A stretch of 64,000 bases of DNA from Moorella thermoacetica (GTDB lineage Bacteria; Bacillota; DSM-521; Neomoorellales; Neomoorellaceae). Every line of letters starts with the position of its first letter. Positions within the stretch are counted from its first letter, which is position 1. Made by a program: the position numbers and the translations under genes. The notes below the pieces were generated by a model. It was not told the origin of the DNA. It made no database searches and was given only the letters and a program-made list of their open reading frames with translations. This document shows, in pieces, positions 16,278 to 24,407 of the stretch. Where the stretch lies: the NCBI RefSeq assembly GCF_001267405.1, contig NZ_CP012369.1, positions 1,824,001 through 1,888,000 on the forward strand, read 5' to 3'.

Positions 16278-18203
16278 GTGGGCCAGAATCTAGCCCAGAA
16301 GATAATCGGCCAGCACCTGGTGACCGGCAAGATGGTACCGGGTGAGGAGATTGCCATCCGCATCGACCAGACCCTGACCCAGGACGCCACCGGTACCATG
16401 GCTTACCTGCAACTGGAGGCCATGGGCGTCCCCCGGGTGCGGACCAGGCTTTCCGTCAGTTACGTCGACCATAATACCCTCCAGACCGGCTTTGAAAACG
16501 CCGACGATCACCTGTTCCTGCAGGGCATCGCCGCCAAATACGGCATTATCTTTTCCCGGCCCGGCAATGGTATCTGCCACCAGGTCCATCTGGAACGCTT
16601 CGCCGTCCCCGGAACGACCCTGCTGGGGTCCGACAGCCATACCCCCACTGCCGGGGGCCTGGGCGCCTTAGGGATCGGCGCCGGCGGCCTGGATGTAGCC
16701 GTGGCCATGGCCGGCGGTCCTTTCTATTTTAACATGCCGGCCGTCGTCCGTGTCAATTTGCACGGGCGTTTGGCCCCCTGGGTGAGCGCCAAGGATATCA
16801 TCCTGGAAGTCTTACGTAGATTAAGCGTTAAAGGCGGTGTGGGCAAGGTCATCGAGTACGGCGGCGACGGCGTGGCCACCCTTTCCGTGCCGGAACGGGC
16901 GACCATTACCAATATGGACGCCGAGCTGGGGGCCACCACCTCCATCTTCCCCAGTGACGCGGTTACCAGGGCCTTCCTGACTGCCCAGGGCCGCGCCGGC
17001 GACTGGGTTGAACTCCTGCCCGATGCCGACGCCACCTATGACCAGGTCATCGATATCGACCTGGCCGCCCTGGAACCCCTGGTGGCCCGACCCCACATGC
17101 CGGATAATGTAGCCCCTGTCAGGGAGGTAGGCCCGATCAAGGTCAACCAGGTGGCCATCGGTAGCTGCACCAACTCTTCCTACACCGATCTCATGCGGGT
17201 GGCGGCCATCCTCAAGGGTAAACGAGTCCATCCGGATGTCAGCCTGGTTATCGCCCCGGGGTCGCGCCAGGTCTTCCGCATGTTGGCGAAAAACGGCGCC
17301 CTGGCCGACCTGATCACCGCCGGCGCCCGTATCCTGGAATGCGCCTGCGGCCCCTGCATCGGTATGGGACAGGCCCCGCCTTCGGGTGGCATTTCGGTGC
17401 GCACCTTCAACCGTAACTTCCAGGGCCGCAGCGGTACGGCCGACGCGTTAATTTACCTGGCCAGCCCGGAGGTGGCCGCAGCCACGGCCCTTAAAGGTTA
17501 CCTGACCGATCCCCGGGAGCTTGGTGAACCCATAGAGGTGGCCCTCCCGGAAAGCTTCCCGGTGGACGACGGTATGTTCATCTTCCCGCCGGAGGACGGT
17601 TCCCGGGTGGAGATCCGGCGCGGGCCCAATATCAAGCCCCTGCCCCTGCCCCAGCCGCCGGCGGAGGTTATTACCGCTCCGGTCCTTTTGAAAGTCGGCG
17701 ACAATATTACCACCGACCATATTTCCCCGGCCGGCGCCAGATATTTACCCTTGCGTTCCAACATCCCGGCCCTGGCCGAGCACGCCTTTGAGGGAGTGGA
17801 CCCGACCTTTGCCCGGCGGGCCAAGGAAGCCGGCCAGGGAATAATTGTTGGCGGGCAAAACTACGGCCAGGGCTCGAGCCGTGAGCACGCCGCCCTCTGC
17901 CCCATGTACCTGGGCATCAAGGCGGTCATCGCCAAATCCTTCGCCCGCATCCACCGCAGCAACCTGGTGAATTTCGGCATCCTGCCCCTGACCTTTGCCG
18001 ACCCGGACGATTACGACCGGATTGCAGCCGGTGACACTCTGGCCATCGACCTGAGCCAGGGACTTGAGCCGGAGGAAATAACGGTTACCGACACCAGCAA
18101 GGGCTTTACTTTTAAAGTGCGTCACGACCTCTCCCCCCGCCAGCAGACCGTCATCCTGGCCGGGGGGCTGCTGAACTACACCAAACAGCAGGCAGACCGG
18201 TAA
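16278..18203 (+). CDS. acn: Aconitate hydratase
   Basis: Aconitase interconverts citrate and isocitrate in the oxidative branch leading to 2-oxoglutarate and glutamate. The 641-residue product is of the short aconitase type found in anaerobes. It shows VDHN, LLGSDSHTPTAGGLGALGIG, and the [4Fe-4S] ligands in IGSCTNSS and CACGPCIGMG. The C-terminal swivel domain has GDNITTDHISPAG and GQNYGQGSSREHAAL. The start is a GTG behind GAGAGGGGG. It has its own strong terminator and no other TCA gene next to it. Confidence 0.95.
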   Translation: MGQNLAQKIIGQHLVTGKMVPGEEIAIRIDQTLTQDATGTMAYLQLEAMGVPRVRTRLSVSYVDHNTLQTGFENADDHLFLQGIAAKYGIIFSRPGNGICHQVHLERFAVPGTTLLGSDSHTPTAGGLGALGIGAGGLDVAVAMAGGPFYFNMPAVVRVNLHGRLAPWVSAKDIILEVLRRLSVKGGVGKVIEYGGDGVATLSVPERATITNMDAELGATTSIFPSDAVTRAFLTAQGRAGDWVELLPDADATYDQVIDIDLAALEPLVARPHMPDNVAPVREVGPIKVNQVAIGSCTNSSYTDLMRVAAILKGKRVHPDVSLVIAPGSRQVFRMLAKNGALADLITAGARILECACGPCIGMGQAPPSGGISVRTFNRNFQGRSGTADALIYLASPEVAAATALKGYLTDPRELGEPIEVALPESFPVDDGMFIFPPEDGSRVEIRRGPNIKPLPLPQPPAEVITAPVLLKVGDNITTDHISPAGARYLPLRSNIPALAEHAFEGVDPTFARRAKEAGQGIIVGGQNYGQGSSREHAALCPMYLGIKAVIAKSFARIHRSNLVNFGILPLTFADPDDYDRIAAGDTLAIDLSQGLEPEEITVTDTSKGFTFKVRHDLSPRQQTVILAGGLLNYTKQQADR

Positions 18204-18230
18204 ATTCCAGGTTACTGAGCACCTAGGATA

Positions 18231-18277
18231 CAGAAAAAGCCCCGGGTCCGCCGTCGGGCGGCCCGGGGCTTTTTCTG
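18231..18277 (+). terminator. Strong intrinsic terminator after aconitase
   Basis: A long inverted repeat (left arm from 18231, right arm ending 18277) pairs AGAAAAAGCCCCGGG with CCCGGGGCTTTTTCT around an inner CCGCC/GGCGG stem. The T-rich right arm makes it a terminator for acn. The A-rich left arm makes it potentially active on the other strand too. Confidence 0.92.
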
Positions 18278-18418
18278 TGCCCGGCGCGGGTGCTGCCGGG
18301 CCTTGCCGTCTTTCTCCTCCGAAAATAGCGCTCAGTTGCTTAAGCGGCGGGGGTGGCAGAACTCTGTTCTTTTGATCAAACATGACGGGGCGTGCTACTT
18401 CTCATTCCTGAAGCCGCA

Positions 18419-18598
18419 TCATGAATTTTTGCCGGGAAAGACGCAATAATAGGCCGGCTGGAGCGGCTTTGTCCTGGGCAGGTGGCGAAGGATGTTTACC
18501 TCATGATAGCAAGGGCCACAAAGAAGCCACCTGTCCACCTGCTGATGGTGCTCCTGCCCGCACCTGGGACAAAAACGAAGCTCCCTCCTCGTCTGCAT
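18419..18598 (-). CDS. Small zinc-ribbon-like protein (59 aa)
   Basis: The ATG at 18598 follows a perfect GGGAGGTG site. The product starts MQTRRELRFCPRCGQEHHQQ and contains two CxxC knuckles (CPRC and CGPC), the pattern of a one-zinc ribbon. Two histidines sit between them and a basic, tyrosine-rich tail follows. I do not recognise a named family. It lies between aconitase and the hydrogenase operon on the opposite strand. Its start is about 80 bases from the hydrogenase upstream palindromes. A longer in-frame extension to 18697 lacks a ribosome site. Confidence 0.6.
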   Translation of the reverse strand: MQTRRELRFCPRCGQEHHQQVDRWLLCGPCYHEVNILRHLPRTKPLQPAYYCVFPGKNS

Positions 18599-18680
18599 GA
18601 TCAACACCTCCCGCCAGATTTTCAAGCAAGGATTGTGCCAGGTAATTCCTGGTTGATCCCGGCGCCTTCCGGTCCGGGTT

Positions 18681-18720
18681 TTAATGCAGGCGTGCATTAC
18701 TTAATGCGAGTCGGCATTAA
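18681..18720 (+). promoter_or_regulatory. Two abutting 20-bp palindromes, likely sigma-54 activator sites
   Basis: Site 1 (18681-18700) and site 2 (18701-18720) both read TTAATGC-N6-GCATTA followed by C or A. They are directly adjacent, so their centres are 20 bp (about two helical turns) apart on the same DNA face. The centres lie about 87 and 107 bp upstream of the transcription start predicted from the -24/-12 element, which is where enhancer sites for sigma-54 activators usually sit. The activator encoded at 24408-26666 is the obvious candidate to bind here. That link is inference. Confidence 0.75.
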
Positions 18721-18770
18721 ACACTCCCCGGAGATTTAATAGAACCACTCTTCCCTCTATTCTTACCCTA

Positions 18771-18786
18771 TGGCATGAAATTTGCA
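18771..18786 (+). promoter_or_regulatory. Sigma-54 (-24/-12) promoter of the hydrogenase operon
   Basis: TGGCATGAAATTTGCA matches the consensus TGGCAYG-N4-TTGCW, with GG and GC exactly 10 bases apart. It lies about 50 bases before the hydA-type ATG at 18837 and downstream of the two palindromes. This makes the whole six-gene operon dependent on RpoN and an AAA+ activator. Confidence 0.9.
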
Positions 18787-18836
18787 ATAACTTTCAGTCA
18801 GGGGGCTAAATTTCTTCATCAGGAGGGATGGCTATC

Positions 18837-20219
18837 ATGATTTATATTGATCGGGATCTTTGTACCGGTTGCCGCCGCTGCGCCGAAATCTGTCCCACAG
18901 GGGCCATTGAGGGCAACCAGGGTGAACCCCAGATAATCAATAGAGAAATCTGCGTCAACTGTGGCCAGTGTGTGCAAATTTGCAGCGCCTATGCTTCCCC
19001 CTATACGACCAGCCCCGAGACCATGGCTGCTAAAAACCGCGAACGCCGCCTGCTCCCGGCGGCCGCCCCCGAACCCTTATTCGCGGCCTATAACGAAAGC
19101 CACGAGGAGCTGGTCCGGGAAGCCCTGGCCCGGCCGGACCTTTTTAATGCCGTGCAGTTCGCCCCGGCGATCCGGTTCGCCCTGGCGGAGGACTTCGGCC
19201 TATCACCCCAGGTCGTTACCGTCGGCCGTATTGTCGCCGCCTTGAGGCGCCTGGGCTTTAAATATGTCTATGATACCAACTTTGCCGCCGACCTAACGGT
19301 GATGGAAGAAGGCTACGAGCTGCTGCAGCGCTTGCAGGGCGACGGTGCTTTACCCCTTTTTAGCTCCTGCTGCCCGGCCTGGGTTAAATTTGTCGAGCAG
19401 GCTTACCCGCAGCTAATCGCCAACCTCTCTACCTGTAAATCACCCCAGCAAATGGCCGGTGCTATCTTTAAAACCTACACCGGCCAGCTTGACCCCGATC
19501 TGCGCTCCCGGCACCTCTTTGTAACGGCCGTCATGCCCTGCATAGCCAAGAAATTTGAATGTAACCGTCCCGAGCTTGGTGGTAGCTATGGCCGCGACGT
19601 CGACGCCGTCCTGACTACCCGGGAACTGGCCCACCTCATTAAGGATAAGGGTATTGACTGGCACAGCCTGGCAGAGGAAGAACCCGATCAGCCCCTGGGC
19701 GAATACAGCGGCGCCGGGGCTATCTTCGGCGTTACCGGCGGGGTCACCGAGGCCGTTCTAAGGACGGCGGCCGAAGTTGTAGGCGGTAAGCCCCTGGAGG
19801 AGATTGAGTTCCATGAGGTACGGGGTATGGCCGGTACCCGCAAGGTCAATATCAACCTCGGCAAAGAACAGTTGGAAATTATTATCGTGGCCGGGTTAAA
19901 GAATGTCGTCCCCATCCTGGACGACCTGATAGCCGGGAAGGCCAGCTTCCACTTTATGGAGGTCATGGCCTGCCCCGCCGGTTGTCTCAGCGGCGGCGGC
20001 CAACCGAAAATCCTGGTAGAAACCTATCGCGGCTCCATCTATCGCCAGCGGGCGGCCAGCATCTACAACCACGACCGGGATCTCCCCGTGCGCAAGGCCC
20101 ATGAAAATCCAGCCATCAAACAGCTCTACGCCGATTTTTTAGGCCAGCCCCTGGGCGAGCTATCCCACGCCCTGCTCCATACCCATTACACTGTCAGGAG
20201 GTCAGAAGAGAATGTTTAA
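18837..20219 (+). CDS. [FeFe]-hydrogenase catalytic subunit (short HydA type)
   Basis: The product forms or oxidises H2 at an H-cluster. Its 460 residues start with two ferredoxin [4Fe-4S] motifs (Cys 9/12/15/19 and 39/42/45/49). The H-cluster motifs are SCCPAW (177-182), MPCIAKKFE (233-241) and EVMACPAGCLSGGGQP (375-390). All ligand cysteines are present, and CPAGC replaces the usual CPGGC. The [2Fe-2S] and His-Cys3 domains that bifurcating HydA proteins carry at the N-terminus are absent here and appear instead in the gene at 23471. The ATG at 18837 has AGGAGGG ten bases upstream, and an ATG at 18828 is too close to it. It overlaps the next gene by 8 bases. Confidence 0.93.
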   Translation: MIYIDRDLCTGCRRCAEICPTGAIEGNQGEPQIINREICVNCGQCVQICSAYASPYTTSPETMAAKNRERRLLPAAAPEPLFAAYNESHEELVREALARPDLFNAVQFAPAIRFALAEDFGLSPQVVTVGRIVAALRRLGFKYVYDTNFAADLTVMEEGYELLQRLQGDGALPLFSSCCPAWVKFVEQAYPQLIANLSTCKSPQQMAGAIFKTYTGQLDPDLRSRHLFVTAVMPCIAKKFECNRPELGGSYGRDVDAVLTTRELAHLIKDKGIDWHSLAEEEPDQPLGEYSGAGAIFGVTGGVTEAVLRTAAEVVGGKPLEEIEFHEVRGMAGTRKVNINLGKEQLEIIIVAGLKNVVPILDDLIAGKASFHFMEVMACPAGCLSGGGQPKILVETYRGSIYRQRAASIYNHDRDLPVRKAHENPAIKQLYADFLGQPLGELSHALLHTHYTVRRSEENV

Positions 20220-20742
20220 CTCCCTGATTCTCGCCGACCCGCGCAACTGTACCGGGTGCAAGGCCTGTGAGGTCGCCTGCGCCATTGCCCATATGGAAAA
20301 ACCGGTCCTCACCGCCGGTATGGTTACCGAACCCCTGTACAGCCGGGTCTTTGTGGTTAAAAGTGGCGGTGCCTCCCTCTCCGTCCGTTGCCGCCACTGT
20401 GAAGACGCGCCCTGTGCCCGGGCCTGCCCGGTAGGGGCCATTACCCAGAAAAACAACGTGGTCCTGATTAACTCCGATAGGTGCATCGGCTGTAAAACCT
20501 GCGCCATCGTTTGCCCCTTTGGCTCTATTGAGCTGGTCTACAGGGAAAAGGAGCACAAGGTGGTGGCCCATAAATGCGATCTCTGCGAAGGACGTCCGGG
20601 GGGACCGGCCTGCGTGGAGGCCTGCTCCTCCAGGGCCCTCTCCCTGCTGGACGGCAATTCCCTCCGCAACTTGATTCAAAACCATCGCCTGGCCTCCGTC
20701 CAGGATTTGATGAACTGGGTTCATATCCACCAGTCTGCCTAG
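20212..20742 (+). CDS. Four-cluster ferredoxin-type electron-transfer subunit (HycB/HydN-like)
   Basis: The 176-residue protein has four cysteine groups of the HycB/DmsB type: CTGCKACEVACA, CRHCEDAPCARACP, CIGCKTCAIVCP and a CDLCEG...CVEACSS group. They are predicted to hold four [4Fe-4S] clusters. It should carry electrons between the hydrogenase and the flavin subunits or ferredoxin. The ATG lies inside the 3' end of the hydrogenase gene and follows AGGAGG, so the two are translationally coupled. No export signal is visible, which points to a cytoplasmic complex. Confidence 0.9.
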   Translation: MFNSLILADPRNCTGCKACEVACAIAHMEKPVLTAGMVTEPLYSRVFVVKSGGASLSVRCRHCEDAPCARACPVGAITQKNNVVLINSDRCIGCKTCAIVCPFGSIELVYREKEHKVVAHKCDLCEGRPGGPACVEACSSRALSLLDGNSLRNLIQNHRLASVQDLMNWVHIHQSA

Positions 20743-20763
20743 CGGAGAAAGAAGGATGGCTCC

Positions 20764-21165
20764 ATGATAGCTACCGCTGCTTTAATCCTCGATCCTGAAA
20801 AGTGTGTCCGTTGCGAAATATGCACCCGCCTGTGCGGGACCGGGGCCCTTAAGGGCGAGAGCGACGGCGAGGCCCTTATCCTGCGCTTTCTACCCGAACT
20901 CTGCCCGCGGGAGTGCCGAACCTGCATCGACAAATGCCCCGTCTGGGCCTTGAGCCGGGGACCCGGGCAACAAAAGAAAGAGTGGCATTTAAAGTATCCC
21001 CAGTGCCGGATTTGTGGTCGTCCCAGCCTGCCCTATCTTCCCCTGGCAGGAGGGACCGGCACCCCCGGCCCTGCCGAGGCTTTATGCCCTACCTGCCGGC
21101 GCGAGCTGGGGGCGCAAAAGCTGGAGGAAGCGGCCCCGGGAACGCCTCAGCCCGCCGGCAAGTGA
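20764..21165 (+). CDS. Small ferredoxin-like protein with extra CxxC pairs
   Basis: This 133-residue protein has an N-terminal ferredoxin-like region with CVRCEICTRLC followed by CPRECRTCIDKCP, enough cysteines for one or two [4Fe-4S] clusters. The C-terminal part has two CxxC knuckles (CRIC and CPTC) that may bind zinc. I recognise it only as an Fe-S protein of a hydrogenase operon. A similar ferredoxin-plus-knuckle layout occurs in the 26890-27264 gene of this window, which may be a relative. It lies 21 bases after the HycB-like gene and has an AAGGATGG ribosome site. Confidence 0.75.
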   Translation: MIATAALILDPEKCVRCEICTRLCGTGALKGESDGEALILRFLPELCPRECRTCIDKCPVWALSRGPGQQKKEWHLKYPQCRICGRPSLPYLPLAGGTGTPGPAEALCPTCRRELGAQKLEEAAPGTPQPAGK

Positions 21166-21213
21166 TAGACATCAGGGGAGCCCCTCATGGGGAGTAGGAG
21201 GGAGGTACAACCG

Positions 21214-21666
21214 ATGCCAGCCGAGACCATAAAACAAATTGTGGCCCGCTACCAGGAAGAAAAGGGCGCCCTGATCCCTGTATTGCAGGCAACCCAGGAA
21301 GCCCTGGGGTACCTGCCCCCGGAGGCTTTAAAGGAGATTGCCGCCGCCATGGACCTGCCCTTGAGCACCGTCTACAGCGTCGTCACCTTTTATGCCCAGT
21401 TCCACCTGCAACCCCGCGGCCGGCATGTTATCCATGTCTGCCAGGGAACAGCCTGCCATATCCGCGGGGGCAACCGTATCTTAAATCGAATCAAAGAGCT
21501 TTTACAAATCGATGCCGGGGAAACAACGCCCGATCTGCGCTTTACCCTGGAACCGGTGGCCTGCCTGGGGGCCTGTGCCCTGGCCCCGGTAATGAGCATC
21601 AGCGGGGATACCTATGGCCACTTAAAACCCGATATGATCGCCGGCATCCTAGAAAAGTACCAGTAG
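21214..21666 (+). CDS. NuoE/HydC-like [2Fe-2S] subunit
   Basis: The 150-residue product has the thioredoxin-like NuoE fold. An N-terminal helical part includes ALIPVLQATQEALGYLP and YSVVTFYAQF. The [2Fe-2S] ligands are CQGTAC and CLGAC. In electron-bifurcating hydrogenases this subunit (HydC) sits beside the NADH-oxidising flavin subunit. I place the start at the ATG 21214, right after GGAGGGAGG. An ATG at 21187 upstream lies before that site and would add nine unlikely residues. It ends 11 bases before the NuoF-like gene. Confidence 0.92.
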   Translation: MPAETIKQIVARYQEEKGALIPVLQATQEALGYLPPEALKEIAAAMDLPLSTVYSVVTFYAQFHLQPRGRHVIHVCQGTACHIRGGNRILNRIKELLQIDAGETTPDLRFTLEPVACLGACALAPVMSISGDTYGHLKPDMIAGILEKYQ

Positions 21667-21677
21667 GGGGAGTCATC

Positions 21678-23456
21678 ATGGGCCGTATACTAGTCTGTGC
21701 CGGGACCGGGTGTGTCGCCTCCCACTCTCGCCAGGTTACCGCCCGGCTGAAGGCCGCCTTGCACGCGCATCACCTGGAAGAAAGGTTCCAGGTGGATAAT
21801 ACAGGCTGCCACGGTTTCTGCGAGCAGGGGCCTCTGGTGATTATCGAGCCGGAGGGCATCCTCTACTGCCGGGTGCGGGAGGAAGACGTGGAAGCCATCG
21901 TCACCGAACACCTGGAGCAGGGTCGCCTCGTTGAACGCCTCCTCTACCAGGACCCGGTGACGAAGGAAAAGATAGCCGCCTATAACCAGATTAAGTTCTA
22001 CCGGCAGCAGTCGCGCCATGTCCTGAAAAACTGCGGTCATATCAATCCGGAAAATATCGACGCCTACCTGGCCGTCGAAGGCTACCAGGGGTTAAAAAAG
22101 GCCCTCGCCCTGCCCCGGGAAGAAGTCATCAATATAATCAAGGAGTCTGGTTTAAGGGGGCGCGGCGGTGCTGGCTTCCCCACCGGGCTGAAGTGGGAGT
22201 ACACCTTTAAAGCCCCCGGCGACCGGAAGTATGTAGTCTGTAACGCCGATGAGGGCGACCCCGGCGCCTTTATGGACCGCAGCGTCCTGGAAGGCGACCC
22301 CCACGCCGTCCTCGAAGGCATGCTCATCGCCGCCTACGCCATCGGCGCCCGGGAGGGTTATATCTACGTCCGGGCCGAGTATCCCCTGGCCGTGCAGCGG
22401 TTGCGGATCGCCCTGGCCCAGGCCCGGGAAAGGGGTTTTTGTGGCGAGCGTATCCTGGGAACCGATTTTAGCTGCGAACTCTACATCCGGGAAGGGGCCG
22501 GGGCCTTCGTCTGCGGGGAAGAAACAGCCCTCCTGGCCTCCATCCAGGGGGAGAGGGGTATGCCCCGGCCACGGCCGCCCTTCCCCGCCCGGCAGGGCCT
22601 CTGGGGCCAGCCCACCAACATTAACAACGTGGAAACCTATGCCAACGTGCCGTTGATCTTACGCCGGGGTGCCGGCTGGTATGCTTCCCTGGGTACGGAG
22701 AAAAGCAAGGGCACCAAGATATTCGCCCTGACGGGGAAAGTCAAAAACACCGGCCTGGTTGAGGTCCCCATGGGCATCACCCTGAGGGAGATTATCTTTA
22801 ACATCGGCGGCGGCATCCTGGAGGACCGGGGGTTCAAAGCAGTCCAGATCGGTGGTCCTTCCGGCGGGTGTTTGCCGGCCGAACACCTGGATCTCCCGGT
22901 GGACTACGATTCCCTTACCGCGGCCGGGGCCATGATGGGTTCCGGCGGCCTGGTAGTAATGGACGATAGTACCTGTATGGTTGAAGTAGCCCGCTTCTTC
23001 CTCAATTTTACCCAGGCGGAATCCTGCGGTAAATGTACACCCTGCCGGGAGGGCATCCAGCAGATGCTGGCCATCCTCACCCGCATCACCAGGGGGCAGG
23101 GCCGGGAGGGCGACCTCGAGCAACTTGAGCGTCTGGCCCGGGTTATCAAGGGTACGGCCCTTTGCGGCCTGGGGCAGACGGCGCCCAACCCGGTCCTGTC
23201 CACCCTGCGCTATTTCCGCGCCGAATATGAAGCCCACATCCGGGACCACAGGTGCCCGGCGAAAAGCTGCCGGGAACTCCTTACCTACCACATCGACCCT
23301 GATAAATGCAACGGTTGCACCCGTTGCCGGCGCCGCTGCCCGGCGGGTGCCATCAGCGGCGAGGCCAGGGAACCCCATACCATTGACCTGGAACTGTGTG
23401 CCCGCTGCGGTACCTGCCTGGATCTATGCCGCCAGAAAGCTATTTATGTTGAGTAG
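21678..23456 (+). CDS. NuoF/HydB-like flavin NAD(P)-binding subunit
   Basis: The 592-residue protein is the nucleotide-oxidising subunit. An N-terminal [2Fe-2S] thioredoxin-like domain (residues 1-90, with CAGTGC and CHGFCEQG) is followed by the FMN/NAD(P) domain (GRGGAGFPTGLKWE, NADEGDPGAFMDR, GAGAFVCGEETAL). A SLBB region, the N3 cluster motif ESCGKCTPCREG with CGLG, and a C-terminal pair of ferredoxin clusters (CNGCTRCRRRC and CARCGTCLDLC) complete it. This is the domain order of HydB in trimeric bifurcating hydrogenases. Whether it uses NAD or NADP cannot be read from the sequence alone. Confidence 0.94.
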   Translation: MGRILVCAGTGCVASHSRQVTARLKAALHAHHLEERFQVDNTGCHGFCEQGPLVIIEPEGILYCRVREEDVEAIVTEHLEQGRLVERLLYQDPVTKEKIAAYNQIKFYRQQSRHVLKNCGHINPENIDAYLAVEGYQGLKKALALPREEVINIIKESGLRGRGGAGFPTGLKWEYTFKAPGDRKYVVCNADEGDPGAFMDRSVLEGDPHAVLEGMLIAAYAIGAREGYIYVRAEYPLAVQRLRIALAQARERGFCGERILGTDFSCELYIREGAGAFVCGEETALLASIQGERGMPRPRPPFPARQGLWGQPTNINNVETYANVPLILRRGAGWYASLGTEKSKGTKIFALTGKVKNTGLVEVPMGITLREIIFNIGGGILEDRGFKAVQIGGPSGGCLPAEHLDLPVDYDSLTAAGAMMGSGGLVVMDDSTCMVEVARFFLNFTQAESCGKCTPCREGIQQMLAILTRITRGQGREGDLEQLERLARVIKGTALCGLGQTAPNPVLSTLRYFRAEYEAHIRDHRCPAKSCRELLTYHIDPDKCNGCTRCRRRCPAGAISGEAREPHTIDLELCARCGTCLDLCRQKAIYVE

Positions 23457-23470
23457 ATGGGGGTGAAAAA

Positions 23471-24394
23471 ATGCCAGGTGTTTCTTTAACCATCAATGAT
23501 AAAAAAGTACGGGTGCCGGCCGGGACTACCATCCTGGAGGCGGCCCGGGAGCTAAATATCACTATACCTACCCTGTGTCACGATAAACGCCTTTCCCCCT
23601 TCGGTGCCTGTCGCCTCTGTGTGGTCGAAGTCCGGGGGAGGAAAAACCTGCCTGCCGCCTGTGTCACCCCGGTAGAAGAGGGCATGACCGTCCTGACGGA
23701 ATCGCCGGCGGTAGTCGAAGCCCGGCGGACCATCATTGAACTCCTGCTGGCAAACCATCCCCTGGATTGCCTGACCTGCGAAAAAAGCGGCAACTGCCGC
23801 CTCCAGGACTACGCCTATCGCTACGGGGTCAAGAGAACGCCCTTCGAGGGAACGAGGGACCAGCTTCCCCTGGACGATAATAACCCCTTTATCATCCGGG
23901 ATCCCAACAAGTGCATTCTTTGCGGCAAGTGCGTGCGGGCCTGCCAGGAGATCCGCGGCCAGGCTGTCCTCGGTTTTGCTTTCCGGGGCCCGGCCACCAG
24001 GGTTGTTCCGCCCCTGGATGTATCCCTGGGGGAATCCGATTGCGTCTTTTGCCAGAACTGTGTGGCCGTCTGTCCTACCGGCGCCCTGCGGGACAAATAC
24101 CTGGCCGGCAAGGGCCGCTGGTGGGAATTCCAGCCGGAAGCCGTCACCTGTCCCTTCTGCGCCAACGGCTGCCACTTTTACCTCTTGAGGAAGGAGGGCA
24201 AAGTGGTGGCCGTGGCTGCCGGCGGTGCGGCACCGGGCCGGCCCATGTGCCTGCGTGGCCGTCTGGCCCTGACCCTCATTTTCTGCGAGGAACCGCCCCA
24301 GCCCCAGATTAAGACGGAAAAAGGCTTTGCGGCCGTCAGTTGGACCGAGGCCCTGGGCCTGGAAGAGCTGGCCGGAAAACTCTGGCCCAAGTAA
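23471..24394 (+). CDS. NuoG/FdhA N-terminal-type Fe-S subunit with truncated molybdopterin-enzyme domain
   Basis: The 307-residue protein begins with a [2Fe-2S] ferredoxin domain (CHDKRLSPFGACRLCVVEV). A His-Cys3 [4Fe-4S] domain (HPLDCLTCEKSGNCRLQ) and two ferredoxin clusters (CILCGKCVRACQE and CVFCQNCVAVCP) follow. This is the N-terminal set of NuoG, HydA and FdhA. After these comes the small [4Fe-4S] domain of molybdopterin oxidoreductases (CPFCANGC ... RPMCLRGR) with all four cysteines, but the protein stops about 60 residues later and lacks any molybdenum-binding domain. It appears to supply as a separate chain the domains missing from the hydrogenase subunit. It converges on the activator gene 14 bases away. 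Confidence 0.85.
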   Translation: MPGVSLTINDKKVRVPAGTTILEAARELNITIPTLCHDKRLSPFGACRLCVVEVRGRKNLPAACVTPVEEGMTVLTESPAVVEARRTIIELLLANHPLDCLTCEKSGNCRLQDYAYRYGVKRTPFEGTRDQLPLDDNNPFIIRDPNKCILCGKCVRACQEIRGQAVLGFAFRGPATRVVPPLDVSLGESDCVFCQNCVAVCPTGALRDKYLAGKGRWWEFQPEAVTCPFCANGCHFYLLRKEGKVVAVAAGGAAPGRPMCLRGRLALTLIFCEEPPQPQIKTEKGFAAVSWTEALGLEELAGKLWPK

Positions 24395-24407
24395 TTCACC
24401 GCCGGGA

